Assembly (NCBI GenBank): GCA_963693285.1 | Contig: OY848918.1 | Coordinates: 18,170,047-18,234,046, forward strand | Source: Xestospongia muta | Lineage: Eukaryota > Porifera > Demospongiae > Haplosclerida > Petrosiidae | DNA length: 64,000 nucleotides | Reading direction: 5' to 3' | In this document: piece by piece, positions 13,201-28,200 of the stretch | Layout: every line of letters starts with the position of its first letter | How positions within the stretch are numbered: position 1 is the first letter of the stretch | Notes under the pieces: generated by a model | What the model was told of the DNA's origin: nothing | Databases searched by the model: none | What the model saw: only the letters and a program-made list of their open reading frames with translations | Made by a program: the position numbers and the translations under genes

Positions 13201-16200
13201 TGTGAATGGTCGGTCATACAGATATTGATGGAATCATTTAGCTCCAAAGACAATCTATGTTCTTTGTCTAACCGAGAATATTTTTTTCAGTTGGAGCTAG
13301 GGTGTAAGATGCCAAACCAATCGGCTGTTCTGAACCATCATCAGAGATGTGACAGAGAATTGCCCCCAGACCATGGGAAGGAGCAGCATATGAGAGAACA
13401 ATTCTTCTTTGGATCAATATGAGTAATTCTTTAGCTTAATGAAATGATTAACCTCCTGGGATGCCTATTGTTTTGGATGACGTTTCTGTAACAGAAGGCA
13501 AAGGATTCAGTTTGGACAATAAACTTAGAAGAAACTTGTGTAAAAATAGAGGAATCTTATAAGGATTTCGGTTCCTTGGGGTGGGACCCTCCATAATGGC
13601 TCACACTTTCTCTGGGATAAGGTGGAGCCCTTTTTTATAAATCATTATATTAAAAGTTCATACTTGAGAAGATATTTAAATTTAAGCTCTTCGTCTTGTA
13701 ATTTGTAAATTCGAAACATTCGTTAAATTAGAATAACGGTATAAATAGGCTAACCTGTAATATTGTATTAAAATTCCATTAGGTGGACCAGACTGTGCGT
13801 CTTAACTACGAAAACTTGTGTAATCCGTATTAAGAATGAGTAACAGCTATCACATTGGTAACAAGGATGTCTACAAAGCCAATATTTAGTCATCTTGACG
13901 GCTTTAAAACAAGGGAAGAGTAACTCTCTAGCTGTAAGGAGAAAGGGGCACTGTTTTTTCAAGCTAATGATGTAGCGAAGTACAAGAAACTCCCTGTATT
14001 TATAAGCATAGTTAGTTCATAGAGTTTGCCTTTTTTTGAAACGTGTTGGTGCTTGCTAAGTTTAAAGACTGGTTTAAAGTTGGCAGTGCCTATATGTCTG
14101 GTAACTGGACCAATTATTTTCCAGCTATTGGTCTGGCAAACGAAACTAAGCCTCAAAAATGCAAAACCATACCCACTTCAGTCATGGTCACTTGTGAAGG
14201 AATGTCATTTTTTTGTTGGTGAAACGTTTGCATCTTATACCGAGCTATAAAATAAAATAAAGATGTACGAAGTGAACAAATTTGTTCAGCTAGTACACAG
14301 AGATTCAAAAACTCTTGAAACTGCAATAAAAAGAGTGCCTAAATGAGTAGAAGGGGCAAACAAGGACCTATGTGCTATCATAGCATCAATTTCTTGTGTT
14401 GGTTTGGTGGTAAAGACTGCAAAAACAAAGGGAATGATTTGAGATCTAACAAAACATGAGTGTAGGGGAAGTTCAATACATTGTGTAACTCTTGTTTTCT
14501 TTGTCTATTTAGCAGCAATGTGCAGCTGGATTTAAGTTTTCTTAACTGACGATAAACAGTTTTTCAAAGTGACTTTTGTAAATGAAGATCATAACCATCC
14601 TGTAACCAAAGTAATTCTACTTACCATCAGATGTTATCCATGATGTATGTATCATTTTGAATAGATTATTTATGACCATTTAATATAGCAAAGGAGATTG
14701 AATAAAGATAAAAGAGGAGAAACCAGTAAACTCTTACAAATGAAAGTCAATAAAATCAACTTCAGTAACATATGTCTGATATGACTGGAAAAGTGGTGAC
14801 TTTGAAGGCAGTCACTAATGTCCAAACCAAAGTGAAACAATTCTCTGACAGAATCAATTTAGAAGCATCAGTGCAACATTTGAGACATATAGATGGTATA
14901 CATTTCAATGATTAAAGATGTTAATGTGCATCCATGACTATTTTTACTAGGATCTACTGTTGAAGTGTACACGAATGATGAATTCATTGGGCTATTTTTT
15001 CAAGACAACATTATGAAAGGTCATATCTGCTGCATGTCCTGAGCTCATAATGGTTGATGCTACATACAAGTTCAGCGAACTTCGGATGCCACTTTATTTG
15101 ATTCTTATTGTGGAATTGTAATGCCCAAAGTGAGATGGTAGGACATTATCTTACATTACTGGAAACGAGAAGCTATTTCTGAGATGGTAAGATGGTTTAA
15201 AATCCACAATTGTCCTTGGAAAAGTACAAGAGTAATCTTGACTGACAAAGATTTTATTGTAAGAGCAGAACTACTACTTTGCTTTTTTCACACTTCACAA
15301 AGGTTCAGACGAGAAATTACCTTCAAAAAGATGGGTTTACATTCTGTTGAGCGTAGCCATGTTCTTGAATTATGTCAAAAGCTAGCTTATTCAAAGTCAG
15401 AGGCTGATTACAATTAAAACTACCAAGGATTGTTACAGTGTGGACACAAGTCTGTTGTTACTTATTGTAATGCAAGCTGGCATCCTATTCAACAACAATA
15501 GTGCAGTGCTTCTAGGGAGCAAATTTCACATTAGGTGAGAGAACTATAAATAGACTGGAATGTATTAACTCTAAAGTTATGAGTATTCATTCATGCTAAG
15601 CTGATCTGTCAATGTTGTTTGATCAACTTTTTCTCCTTTGTCTTGTCTGCACAATGAAAGATATCCTGTTCCACTGATGGCCTTTGTAAAAAAGCGTGCA
15701 AGGTGTCTAGTTATTTATTGAGTCACCTGAAGAACAGTATTCACAGCTGGTAACACCACACACTCTATCCTTTATTAGGAATCAATTGTTTCTTCGGACA
15801 AAGGTGGAACTTCTTGATGATTTACATGGAGACACTGTTGTATCATCAGAAGGTAGTCTCTCTGTATTTGCTGTGCAATGTCAATGTATGTTCTGGAAAA
15901 TGATGAGGCTTTCATGTCGAGATATTTTGAAATTTTGAGAATAAAGAGATTTGCTATTATTCTGTCAGAATAGTATAGATGAGTGTTGGAAGATATCTTA
16001 CTTAAGAAACACCTTTGAAGAGAAAGGAGAACTTGAGACAGCCTTTCAGGTACATAATAAAAATAAATCATGTCATCTTTTAATTGTTGTGTAGATTACC
16101 AGTGTTTCTTCAAAACCAGTTAAATTTGTCTTGTCTCAGAATCAGAAATTCTGCAAAATGATGGCCTTGTGTCAGGAAATTGGTTGACTGGGTTCTGAAG

Positions 16201-19200
16201 TTGGTGTGAGTCAGTGTGAAGAGTGTTACTCTGTTTTCGTGTGTATCTATTTGTGACAACTGGAAAGCAGGGAAATGTGTTAAGCACACAGAAGTTACTA
16301 TGTGTAGCCATGGTATTTTGTGTTTACTGTAAAGTCATGTACATGTATGGTAACAATGGTAACACATACAGGTTTGACTACAATTAAGATTCCACCAAGA
16401 CTGAAGAAGCGTGCAAGGTCAATAGATACTGAGTTAACTGTCGTAGGTCTACAAAGGAAATGTCAGAGTCATGGCAAGCCTGTATTTTGTTATGAAGAAA
16501 ATGCATACTGAAAAAGAAAAGAGTAAGTACTTCATTACACAGCATACTTATCATTAAACTTCTTAGTTATTTTGAAATGGTTTCTTGATGCTAATGTTGT
16601 TGATTTTGGAATTAATAGTTCTCTTATTAATGACTGTTGAGGTCCGTCCAGAGACAATTCCTACTCCTCTTTAGATGAAAATGTATGCATTGAAAGCTGT
16701 AGAAAATATTTTTATCCTGATGCATGGGTCAGTGTTAAGGCTGTTGTTATGGTAGTCAAGAGTCATCCTATTTGGCACTGTGGTCGGTTCAGGAATCTAA
16801 TTGATGATGATATGGAAGATTCCATTGTTTGTGACTCATGCTTGAAATGGTTTCATTTCCATTGCATTATTTTGAAAGGTCCTCCCAAATCAAAGCTATG
16901 GTACTGTCAAACTTGCTATATCGTTACTGATAAATTGTGAAACTTCATTGCAGTATCTATGGTTGCAGTTCATTTATCATTACGAATTTTTACTGAAGTC
17001 GGATTATTTTACATTTTTGAGGCTTGGTTTCGATTCCCAGACCAATGGCTACAAAATAACAACTCAGGTTACCAGACCTATAGGGAGTCCCTATACATTA
17101 AGCATCAAGAGTATATCTTTAACCGACTATATGCTAAATTCTATTAAATAGCGAATGCACGTAACTGGAAAAATTTATTTCAAGAAAAAGACCTTTTTGG
17201 ATTGACCTCCAAAGAGCGAGTGGTAGGGAAAGAACTAGGCAGAATTGGTATAGAAATGCTTCGTTCATAAGGAAGATGGGTTCTAAGGTAGATATCTATA
17301 TCTTGAAAGTTGGCTGTAGACATTACTACGACGGAGATATAATAGCGTGAGAAAACCACTTTTTCATATAGAAAGCTAAAGCAAGTGGATCGCTGAATCT
17401 GAAGCTATACAAACTACTGAAGACATTGCTATGTCTTTTCAAAGCTAGTAACACTCGAAGTAACATAAGTTTTTGAACTATAGAGTATTACCAAGCAGTA
17501 TGTGTACGTTAAAGTTCTTCTGTTTCTGCTAATACAATAGTGACAATTGCGTGTGATTGTTGTAGCCATTGGCAATTTATATTTCTTATTATAGGTTTTA
17601 ATTTAGTAAATGTTACAATGTAATTATAGGAAACTATGTATGATCAGTAATACACAGTGGACTGATGTAAATAATACATACAGATTTTATGAGATATTGT
17701 ATGAATAGATACTTATAGATGAAAGGTATATTTATATTGCACAAATATTACTGGTATTGTTTTGGGTGCCACATTAGGAAACAATCTTTAGCATAACCAG
17801 TATGAAAAGTCAAACATCACACTCTCTATAATACCAGGAAGTGACATTAACTATCAACATGAGTGTGGTGAACTGCATTGTGGTAAGAGTATTGACCTAT
17901 TTTCAACATGTTGTTGTTATCTCTTATCTTCATAGGAAAATGATGAAGAGATAGTTGATTAATAGGTCTTCAATTGTCACCACATCTTAGTTGACTACAA
18001 TAGTTACCTATCAGCTCTTTTGCTAGCTGAACATGGAACTTTTAATGATTAAATGCATGTTGCTGGTTGTGATAGTGTTTTTATAAAATGTATGTATTGG
18101 TGATGGTACCATTAAACAGAAAGAAGACTATATATTTATATAACTTGTGTGATTTGATTTTACAACTGTAATAACCATGGAGCTGATCCCCACTGTCCTC
18201 TTCGCTTATGTACTTGTTATATGTAATATTTTGTGGACAAGGTTACAAGGTTTATAAGTACCCTCTCTGACCTCTCACTTACTCTAATATTTTGTGGACA
18301 AGGGATTGGAGAAGAGTTGTATCTACTTGTCGTCAAAGTACAGTATCTATAGCAGAATGTTGTGTGTTTGATGACATCACGTTCAGGACGTTTCTATCAA
18401 GCCAAGCTGTAGCAGAAATCTTGTTTTTCTGTATGTCACTGAGTCTCCTATATGAATAAGGTAAAATGTATTGAAGACCTATCAATATAATTGTACTTGC
18501 TAGATAGACACAATAGGCAAAGTAAATATCCTAGTACTGTAGTGTACTCTACTGTACTTTCAAGTGTAAGCCATTAATGTTTGAGGTGAATATAAGTGTA
18601 CTGTTGTTAGAAGCAAAATTGAAACTATTTGAGCTATTTGTTTCAATGTATTATACCTGTTAGTTAGTTTTATTGTCTTCAATGTAGGTGGGGAATTCCA
18701 GTGCAATGCTTACAATCCATTTGCTTCAAGATCTATCAATTTCAGACATGTAAAAAAATTGTCAAAGAAAATTTGGTGAAAGTTGCCTCTCAAATGATAT
18801 GTAAGTGCCTTTACTACTGTCACTCCAAGGTCAACCTCTTGAGTACTTTTTTCCTGAATAGATCTCAAACTTTTGGAAATACTGTACCCATTATGGCTAT
18901 ATCCAAGTACCCACACCTTTAAAACGTTTTTATTGGCTTCATTAGGATATATTTTTCGACATGACCCACACTGAAAAAACTTGATTATTGCCTCGTTGAC
19001 AGCAACCTCACAATGTGGATCATATACATCTAAAAATCTCTGAGAAAGGTGATCAATTACTGGCTGCACTTTACCAGAACAATTGTGACCTGGTTGTGAT
19101 CGAGGTACAAGTGTATTATTGTTGACAAAGTGGAGATATCTCAAAAATGGTAGAGGGAGATGCAATTTGCTATTAGTAAATAGTGGAAGACTGCTTGTCT

Positions 19201-22200
19201 CTTTCAATAATCTTACTAATACACTCTACCTGGTTCTCAAAGTCATAAAAACAATTATAGAAATACTGAGATAACCAACTTGTTTCAAAATTGGGTTTGT
19301 ATAAAATGCAATTGTTTTAATCAAAAACAATTATCTATATGTCTATTGTTTACTTGGTCCAAGTTCCCATTGAACACAGATCATGTAATAATAAGAGCAG
19401 CCTCTATATATTGATAGACTGATTTTTTAACCTTTTAAATTCTGTGTGTAACTAAGAAATCTTGTGTTATCCATATTAAAAACAGGCAAATAATCACATT
19501 GATGACTATGGTGTCTATGAAGCTTCTATTTTGTCATATCTAAGAATTTTATATAGGGGAAAAAGTCAAACCCTACCTATGAGTACGTGGAGCGAGTGGC
19601 ACTGTTATTCCAGGTGAATAATGTAGCAGAGGACAAGACTCTCTCAGTTTCTAAGCATAGTTGGTTCTAAGAGTGATGCTCTCTTACAAGATTTGTTACT
19701 GCCCAGTAAATCTAGTGACTGTTTTAAAGTTTACCATACTTCAAGTGTCACAAACAAGTTGGATACAATGACTTAACAACTGGCTAAACAGCTTAAAAAT
19801 AAAAAACCCTAAACCCAAGTTTTGTGGACCTTTATCAAACTACTGTTGAAACTGAGCTAGAGAGATTGCTATCTTCAGACATAATTGAGCTTAAATTATA
19901 GTGAATGGACAGTCCCTATTGTAACTGTTCTGAAATGAGATGGAAAACTATGCCTGTATGGTGATTATAATGTAACGATTAACCCAGTACTTGATGTGGA
20001 ACAATATTCATTGAAAAAACCAAACGAGATTTAATAAAGTAAATTATTTGTTTTTGACCTCTCTCTGGCTTATCAGGAGCTACTTCTTTGTAAACAGTAC
20101 CAAAAATTAGTAATTATTAATACACATCAGGCCCTGTATCATTACACTCAGTTGCTACCTGGAGTGGTGTTGGGACCTGCACTACTTGAGAAGGAGTACC
20201 ACAAACAATTTCTTACATAATGATTCTGCTTCACTGGTGGTAACAACAAAGAACACATCGATAACCTCGAAGAAGTACTGACATGTCTAAAACACCATTG
20301 TATAACAGGCACAGATTCCACCTGTTAACAGACAGTAAGCCCCAAACTTATATATTTAGCTCAAAGAAAAGTCTACATCTCATTCTATAACAGTGGTAGC
20401 TCCATGTGAGTTGATGTTGAAACAATCTATTCATACTGTATTAAATTTACCAAAACAAGCTATTTATTTAACCCTTCATCTACATCATTCAATCATTGCT
20501 CGTTAAGGGGGTGGTGTGGGACAACATTTAGCTAAATCAACTACTGGCTTGACTTATCATTTTAAAACATTTTGCATTTTCTATTTATAGCAGAAGTCTA
20601 AAAATAATTTGTCTCTTTTTGTGGTCAGCCATGAGACGCTGTGGGAAGAAGTGGGTCAATGAGACAGTTGGAGTCACTCAATGCTTCGTACCTTTCTCTT
20701 TGTACAAGCGGTAAGGTTTTAATTCACTACTTCTTTAGAAGGAGTCTTCTTTTGTCCTATGTTCCGTTTTTCACAAGATATTGTTGGGATGTGTTTAGTG
20801 TTAAATGAAATGGACGCGTCGAAGCTTCTTTTGACCTGGCCATGTTTGAGTAAATCATAATTGAATGTGATATCTGAGCTGATAGCAAGGTATGAAAAAT
20901 GTCACTAAACCAGCAAACATGTCAGTGATAATAATTACCCTATTAATTATTATTATTATCATTACACTATGTACATCATAAAATGCTTGCATATAAGAAG
21001 CGCTTATATTAATATTTATATTTCCATAATTTAATCCATTATACAGTATACATTAAGGTATCTATATACATGGACAAATATTTTATGGCTACTTTATGTA
21101 GGTATGTTGTAATAAATAATATTAGTGGTCATTGTGGTTAATGAATTTAGTTGAAGATAATAACTTCCACTTAATTCTCAAATTTTGAGCTAAAACACAA
21201 GTTAAGTAATAAAAATTGCTAAATTACCTCACGATTTATATTCTTAACTCATTAATAATGTGAAAGGTATTGAACCCTGGAAAAGGTGGTTTGAGGTTAG
21301 TATACTTCATTATACTGTCATAAAACAGACAACATTTTAAGGTTATAGAGTGTATATGACTGATTTAAAAAAAATTATAATGACAGTGTTTCTGGTTATG
21401 TTCTTGACGCTATGTTGCCTACTTAGCTATTTGAATTTGTCAGTGTTGTTATGGAGAACCCATACAACCATTTCCCTATGTGATAGTCAATGTAACACCT
21501 TCATGTATACTGTATATACAGGATAATGATGGACATAGTACTGATGTACAGACATATTAGTTTGTTCAGTTAATAATATTTATAATGTAGTTGGTGTGAT
21601 TAAATTATGAGATAACAAAAAATTGAGGTTTAAATTTTCACAATTTTAAAAATACTAGTTATTATTAACATTTCCTGGGTATTATATTTCTCATCTGCAC
21701 AGTCACGGTGTGTTAATTAAATGACTTGTAAACTGACAAACAGATAAAAATGTGAGAAACCAATGAGTTAATACATGACTACAATAATTAAATCATCAAG
21801 CACATATTGCATATAATCTATAGACTGGTACTCAGACTCTTTACTTACATCATGATGTGATTGTGAACAAGAATAATTAAAATAGACACATTTGAAGACT
21901 AATTCATTGTGTTATGTGATTATACCAAAGTTTGAAAATTATTAATATTGACATAAAAAGGATACAACGTTTTAATTAAAAGTGCAACTTTACTCTTTAT
22001 AATAGTTTTTGGTTTTTGTGATCGAGTAGCTATCTGTGAAAACACAATTATTAACTACTCAAAAATTTTGTGACTTTGTGTTAATAAAAGTCACAGAAAT
22101 ACCACAGAGTGTAACAGAATTATAGTTAATAATCTTACAATAATATGAAATACTTTAAGTTATTTATAAACAATCATTTTTAGCATATAAAATGATTCAC

Positions 22201-25200
22201 ATTTGGAATATAATAATCACATAATAAATTACAAACAATAGCCAGATATTTCATAAGCTTTTAATGTAAAGTCATCTTTCCTGTTGGTTGATTAAAGTAA
22301 TTGCCATTGCTAACTTACATTTACCAGATTATTATGTCTCTATAAGTAAAGAACAATTACTAAAAGCTTCAAAGTTGCCTATCAAGACATTACTGGGTGT
22401 GTTTTTTTTCAATTAGTTGAGCTCATTATGTATTTGGATTTCTCTGTTCTCTGACTTAAATTTTATACAGTTTATCTAATTAATAAAAATCTTGAAGTTT
22501 TCATTATTATTATTATTATTAAAAAATTGGATTAAATCTTATTGCAAAATTCAGAGTTGCAACACTTACCTAAATCTCATAAGGTCTTTTGACTTCTTGG
22601 ATCAATCATACATGTACCAATCAAAACATAATTTGATAAGTTTAGCAAATGTGTATATAAATACAAGATAAATTTCAGTATGATAAGTTATTTTAATTCA
22701 TAGAACATTTTCAACCATGAATCCAGAGTCATGGAGTTTACAACTACTAAATGAGGAGAAAGAGTGCTTTTTGTATGAAGGTCACGGCTGTTATCAACAA
22801 GAGAAGTACATATAAAAGGATATTTTGGAAATGCAGCAACGAAGAGAATTTACAGGATCACTAACAACACTCCCTTTTAACGAAACAATTGCGTGGGCGG
22901 GATAACGCGATGACGACATCTAATTTTCCCTCAAGGCAAAGCAACAGTTAATTGAAGAGACGCTTTGGAAATGTTATAACCTGTTCAAATAAAGCTATAA
23001 CTAGTTCCTAACCGTCAATAAAAACTGTAAAGATATCAGTAGAGTGGAGTAACAACGAGCGCTGCTATTATACTTAATTACATGTAACTCAGACCTATAT
23101 TTGTGTACTATTTGTCTGTTTCTTTTTATCGAGATGACTTTTTGCCTGAGTAATAAGTAGTAGGAACAATCAAGTACGATATAGGTTGTCTATACTAGTG
23201 GTTATATACGTAATTTGTTTGGTTATTTAACTGTTGAAGAGTAGTATGTATGTGAAGATATTTGGTGTGATACAGTAAGTAACAGTTATCACTCTTCCCA
23301 GTGTGGTAGAAGTGTATAATAAAATCTTGACAATACTATTGAGTATCTTTTGTTATCTTCTTTTAGGTGTAGCAGTAGTGACATTGGCAACATTTGTTGT
23401 TTGGTTTCTGTGAGAAGTGACTCTGGAATTTTTCTGGCTGGTAATATGGAACAATGTACAACCAGCACTTTTTAAAGTATTCTAAGAGCCAATGAGTTGA
23501 GTTACAAGATTGAGATGAAAGTCTTTTATGTTGTGAAAACATGGTTCAAAAAGAAGACAGTGAAAAATGTAAGCATTTGTAATAACTAAATGTATGCTAA
23601 AGTAGGCAATGTATACATAGCATTCCACTCATGAGCTGTCTCTCACAATTTTTACTTTCTTTTTAATTACCTCAACTATTTCATTTAGTTGAGAGTTTGT
23701 TTAAATTGCTGTAAAGAGTTTTGTGTCTTGCCAAAGTCCAATGACTAAGTTTCCAGTCTGTAGTAGCTAGTATACTCTCCTCTTTGTTTGAATCCTTTTT
23801 TGTAAATGTGATTTGAACTGCACTGGAAAAAAATTGGTGTTATAAGACTAGTCTCACATTGCCAAGGCAGTCATATTCATCAGATCCTGGTGGTGCTCAT
23901 GTTGATTTATCTACAAATTGTAGGTATATTCTAATCTCCATAAATCTATCTTAGAGATTTCAATTGGCATTGGTCCGTAACAATATCAAGGATCTTTGCC
24001 CAATAATCAAACAGAGATAGTAACCGTATTATCCCCATGAGTATCTTAAATCGAATGTATGCCTTTCATCTGTAAATTGTCACATAGGTCCATTTTTAGC
24101 ATTCTTCCTCTTTCATACAGGTTTGTGCATCCCCGTTTATTCTTACTACTATCATTTTAAAAAGTGACTCTGTAAATAAGAGAAAAGTGGCAATTAGAGA
24201 TGTTTGCAGGGTCAGAGTTGGTCCTGTTGGTGCAGTAAATAGATCAACTACAGCTGCTTTTATTTCGTTAGACCATTTTTCTTTTTTCTAGAGCTGTGGA
24301 TATAGTTAATATTCATCAAAGAGATGGCATTTGTGTGAGTATTATCTAGTTTGTGTACTTGAGTCAGAAGAGTTATCAGTAGATTTAGCTGTGTCATTTG
24401 ATTCTTGCAGCTAGTTAGTTATAAAATTAAAAGCTGATGTTCTTTACTTTCATTTACCTAAGATCACCATTTGTAAGATTGTTGTGTTCATTAATTATAT
24501 CATCATGCCTTTTATGAAGTCATAAATTTGTTTAATGAGTTTTTATCCATTACCTAGGTTGGTCATTCTTGTCATCATCTCATAAACACTGAATTCTTTG
24601 TCACTGCCAAGAAACATTGTCATCTTCTTCCTCATATATAAGCTGTAAATCATCTTCTCAAATAAAAAGTTGTCTGTCATCCATTTCTATTCAAATATTT
24701 GTTTTTAATTATATTATCAAGTATATTATCATAAGCACGTAAGTGTTGTGGTATACCGTGTGTGGGCGTGCATCAGATCCAGTGGCGATTGTGCAAACTC
24801 GGTACCGAACGATGGTGTTAAGTTAACAAGAAGATAGATTATTAGTATCACATCTTGCAATGTAAATTATAGAGCCCAGCTGATGTCTATTGCGTCATTC
24901 GTCACTATAGTAACACATATTATGAGGCGATTCGTTTCTTTCATTAACCTTGCTGTGCATGGGCGCAAAGCGAGGGTACTGTAGTCTGTCAGTGTGTGTG
25001 TCTGCACTGCCTGTTTTTCTGAACTGCTATAACTTGGTAACCGAAGCGTTAGCAGGTACCAACGTTTAGCAACTAATAGAAAAACGTGTGGATTTACAAC
25101 AGTAGTGTCAAGCACATCGTCAAAGAAAATGAAAGCTTAGAAACTCGAAAAGAATTTTCAGGCTGCAGAGGTCAAGTGCCGTATCTCAAAAAGTAAAAAA

Positions 25201-28200
25201 CTTAACGTGGAGATTTTTTTAGTATGCTGTAGAAAATCTTAGAGGAATACTTATCAGCAAGACAGAAGGCCATTGGTCAAAAAAATCTTTAGAAATATAC
25301 TGAAAAGTACTTTGTTGACTTGGAGCAAAGTAACCCATTCAGGAAAAGTCTCAAAGCACTGAAAAAATTGCTACTAATAGAAAATATATTAATTTATATT
25401 TGTACTACGGGACGTTTCTAAAGAACGCTTCATTTTTAAGTTACAATAAATTTTGTATATGAAATATTGAAACATTTTAAAGAGTCATGTAAAGGCTCAG
25501 AGAAACATTCATTACAAATCCAGCACTTAATCTTGCTTGGCAATTGAATGATACTATTACTTACTCAGTTACAGCTTCACAGACATGTCAATCAGAGTGC
25601 AAAGAACCCTGTAAACGACAAAGCTTTTTTCCCTTTGATTGAAGAGAAATGCTGAGTCATCAAACAACAATTTGTAATGTGCATCAGGTGATCCCATCAA
25701 CAATTTGACCACACCTTGTCCAATCTTAAATGTACATGTTACATGCACTCTGCAGTCTAGATTTACACTGGGCACCGCAGCGAGGTTAAGCACTTTAGTC
25801 CATTTTTTATTGAAAATGTGTTAATCTTCGACACCTTAGACTCCTCATTTGTAGTTTGTAAATTTGCAGTGTTAGTTTCGTTGGAATTATGGTATCTGAA
25901 GGCAAATCAGTATTATTGTATTAATGTCAATGAATCATACAGAAGATTACAAACTTATTGAGAATTAGTGGAGTTCTCCAAAGTATTATTAGGCATTGAC
26001 TGATTCAGCAAGTAAACCTGTCATTAGGTTTAGCTGGCAGCAACAAATCTCATAAGAGAACATAGTTCTTAGAACCAACTATGCTTAGTAACACAGGGAC
26101 CTTCTTGTCCTCTGTTACATTATTAGCTTAAAAGAACAATGCCATTTGCATCTCATAGGTAAAGACAGGCTCTTCCCTGGGATTAAAGGACCAAATATCA
26201 ACTTCATAAAATCGTCATTGTCAATATTATAATTGTTGCTCATTCTAAACACAGATTACACAAGATTACTTACTTCACATGCTTAATCAAAATGATGTTG
26301 TGATGCATTCTTTCTATTTTACACGTTAATTAAAGTGGGGAGGAATGTCACATATAAATTGTGGTTATTATGTGTAGTTTTCTTTTATACATGCTTTTAA
26401 TAGAGCATCTCATATATTGATAGACTGATTTTGTGTTTTTGATTGCATGTGTTAACTAAGATATCTTGTGTAATCCATATTAAGAAAGTGACAACAGTTA
26501 TGACAATTAGAAGTATAACTTTATTTAAGAAAATGTTGTCATAATATTATCCAAAACATTGTATGTGTTTTTGATAATATTATGTACACACAAAGGTTAT
26601 ATTAATAATTCACATATAAATATAAACTTGTTAACATCTGTAAAGAGTAGTGCTATATCATAATATTGTATCCATGGCAACATTGTGTGTTGTATGTAGT
26701 AGTGATGGGGTAATGAATATGGTTAATTAAATTGAATGTGTTTAACTAATTGTTTTTACATTCTACAAGTAGTAATGATAATTGTAATTGTAGGAAAGTA
26801 GTTGTAATTGATTATTGTTGAGGTAGATGTAATGATAACGAGTGATAACTGATCACATTAACACTGTAATCAGTACTATGTAGCATAGTAAATATTTTAT
26901 ACTAACCATATCAATAATATCTAGATTAGCTCCATTTTTAATTAAAAATGTAGCAACTTCAGTGTTTCCACTAATTGCAGCCAGATGCAAAGGAGTCAAT
27001 TTCTAAAAGATATAGACAACATCAAAAATACTACACAAAATAATACGTGTACATAGACTGTACTAGTGCACTATGTCACGTTATCGACAACTACTTTAAA
27101 TTGTATTATAGTATAACTAATTGTTATAACAATGTAGGTATGGTGTGATGATATAAGTTTGATACTACTGATGTTATCATAGATGCACGTGTACCATAGA
27201 TAGTTGATTATATAAGAAATACTGAACATGGAACATGACATTTACTAGATTTGATATAGTGTTTTTGTACTAGAACTAAAAGTAAATTTAGCACTTCACT
27301 TTATTTTAGTTCTAGTAACAACATAGGAAGTAATACTCTACTATTATTATTTCAATTCAACTAGTAATGAATATTAATTTATATTTCTGTGGTGCCTTAT
27401 AGTAGGTTGTTGTTTGGGTATATAGTGATATAATCCTGTAACAAAGTGGTCCTGTAACAATGTAGTATAATTGTCCTGTACTGTTGTGGTTGTAAATTCT
27501 ACTTAGCATAATCCAGTTTATGAGTTCTTCTATACAGAAGAACTCAGATAAAACCTATAGTCCAATTGTCTTCTTAATTACACGTCCTCTACCTAAACTA
27601 TAGTAAATAGTTGATCTAGTCTGGATGGTTTGTTATACACAATAATTGCTGGTTATGTAATAGACCATATCAGTATAGGGTGATTGTGTACTAGACTATA
27701 TCAGAAAAACATAATATAAATCTGAGCCAAAATTGCTAACCACTGCGCCATCATATACTACATAGATGAAGTTTGGGTCTAATGTACTTACAAGACATTA
27801 CATCTATAGTATCTATACAGAGGTACATCAACTAATATCAGTTTACACATAACAAGATTTTAAATTTTCAGCAATCAATAAATAAAACTAAACTCATAAA
27901 GTCAGTAATGAATAGTTTTGCCTGTATAGTCTGTGTAAATTATTTAAAAAATAATTATGTAATGAATATGTTTACTCAAAGCCTATTTGATAGATAATAT
28001 TTTGGCCTTGAAAGGTTCAAAAGACTGTAAGAACTCCTAAATATGCACTTGTGTCATTATATTTAGCTAATATCTTATTTCACTAAGTCCAGTCTCTATA
28101 AACTATCTTAAAATACAGCATTGATAGGTGGTTGTTTTGTTACTTTAGGTAATTAATATTACAATAGGGAAAGCCCCTTCATGTCATCAATGCTTAATAT

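Noticed and set aside
15775..16071. 98-codon minus-strand frame
   Set aside because: It is the antisense of the MULE SWIM-finger region, which is coding on the plus strand.
17020..17050. GGTTTCGATTCCC, resembling a tRNA B box
   Set aside because: It is part of the MULE terminal inverted repeat. No matching A box or cloverleaf was seen.
25569..25793. 74-codon minus-strand frame
   Set aside because: It lies inside a TTAA-flanked non-autonomous element and shows no recognisable motif.
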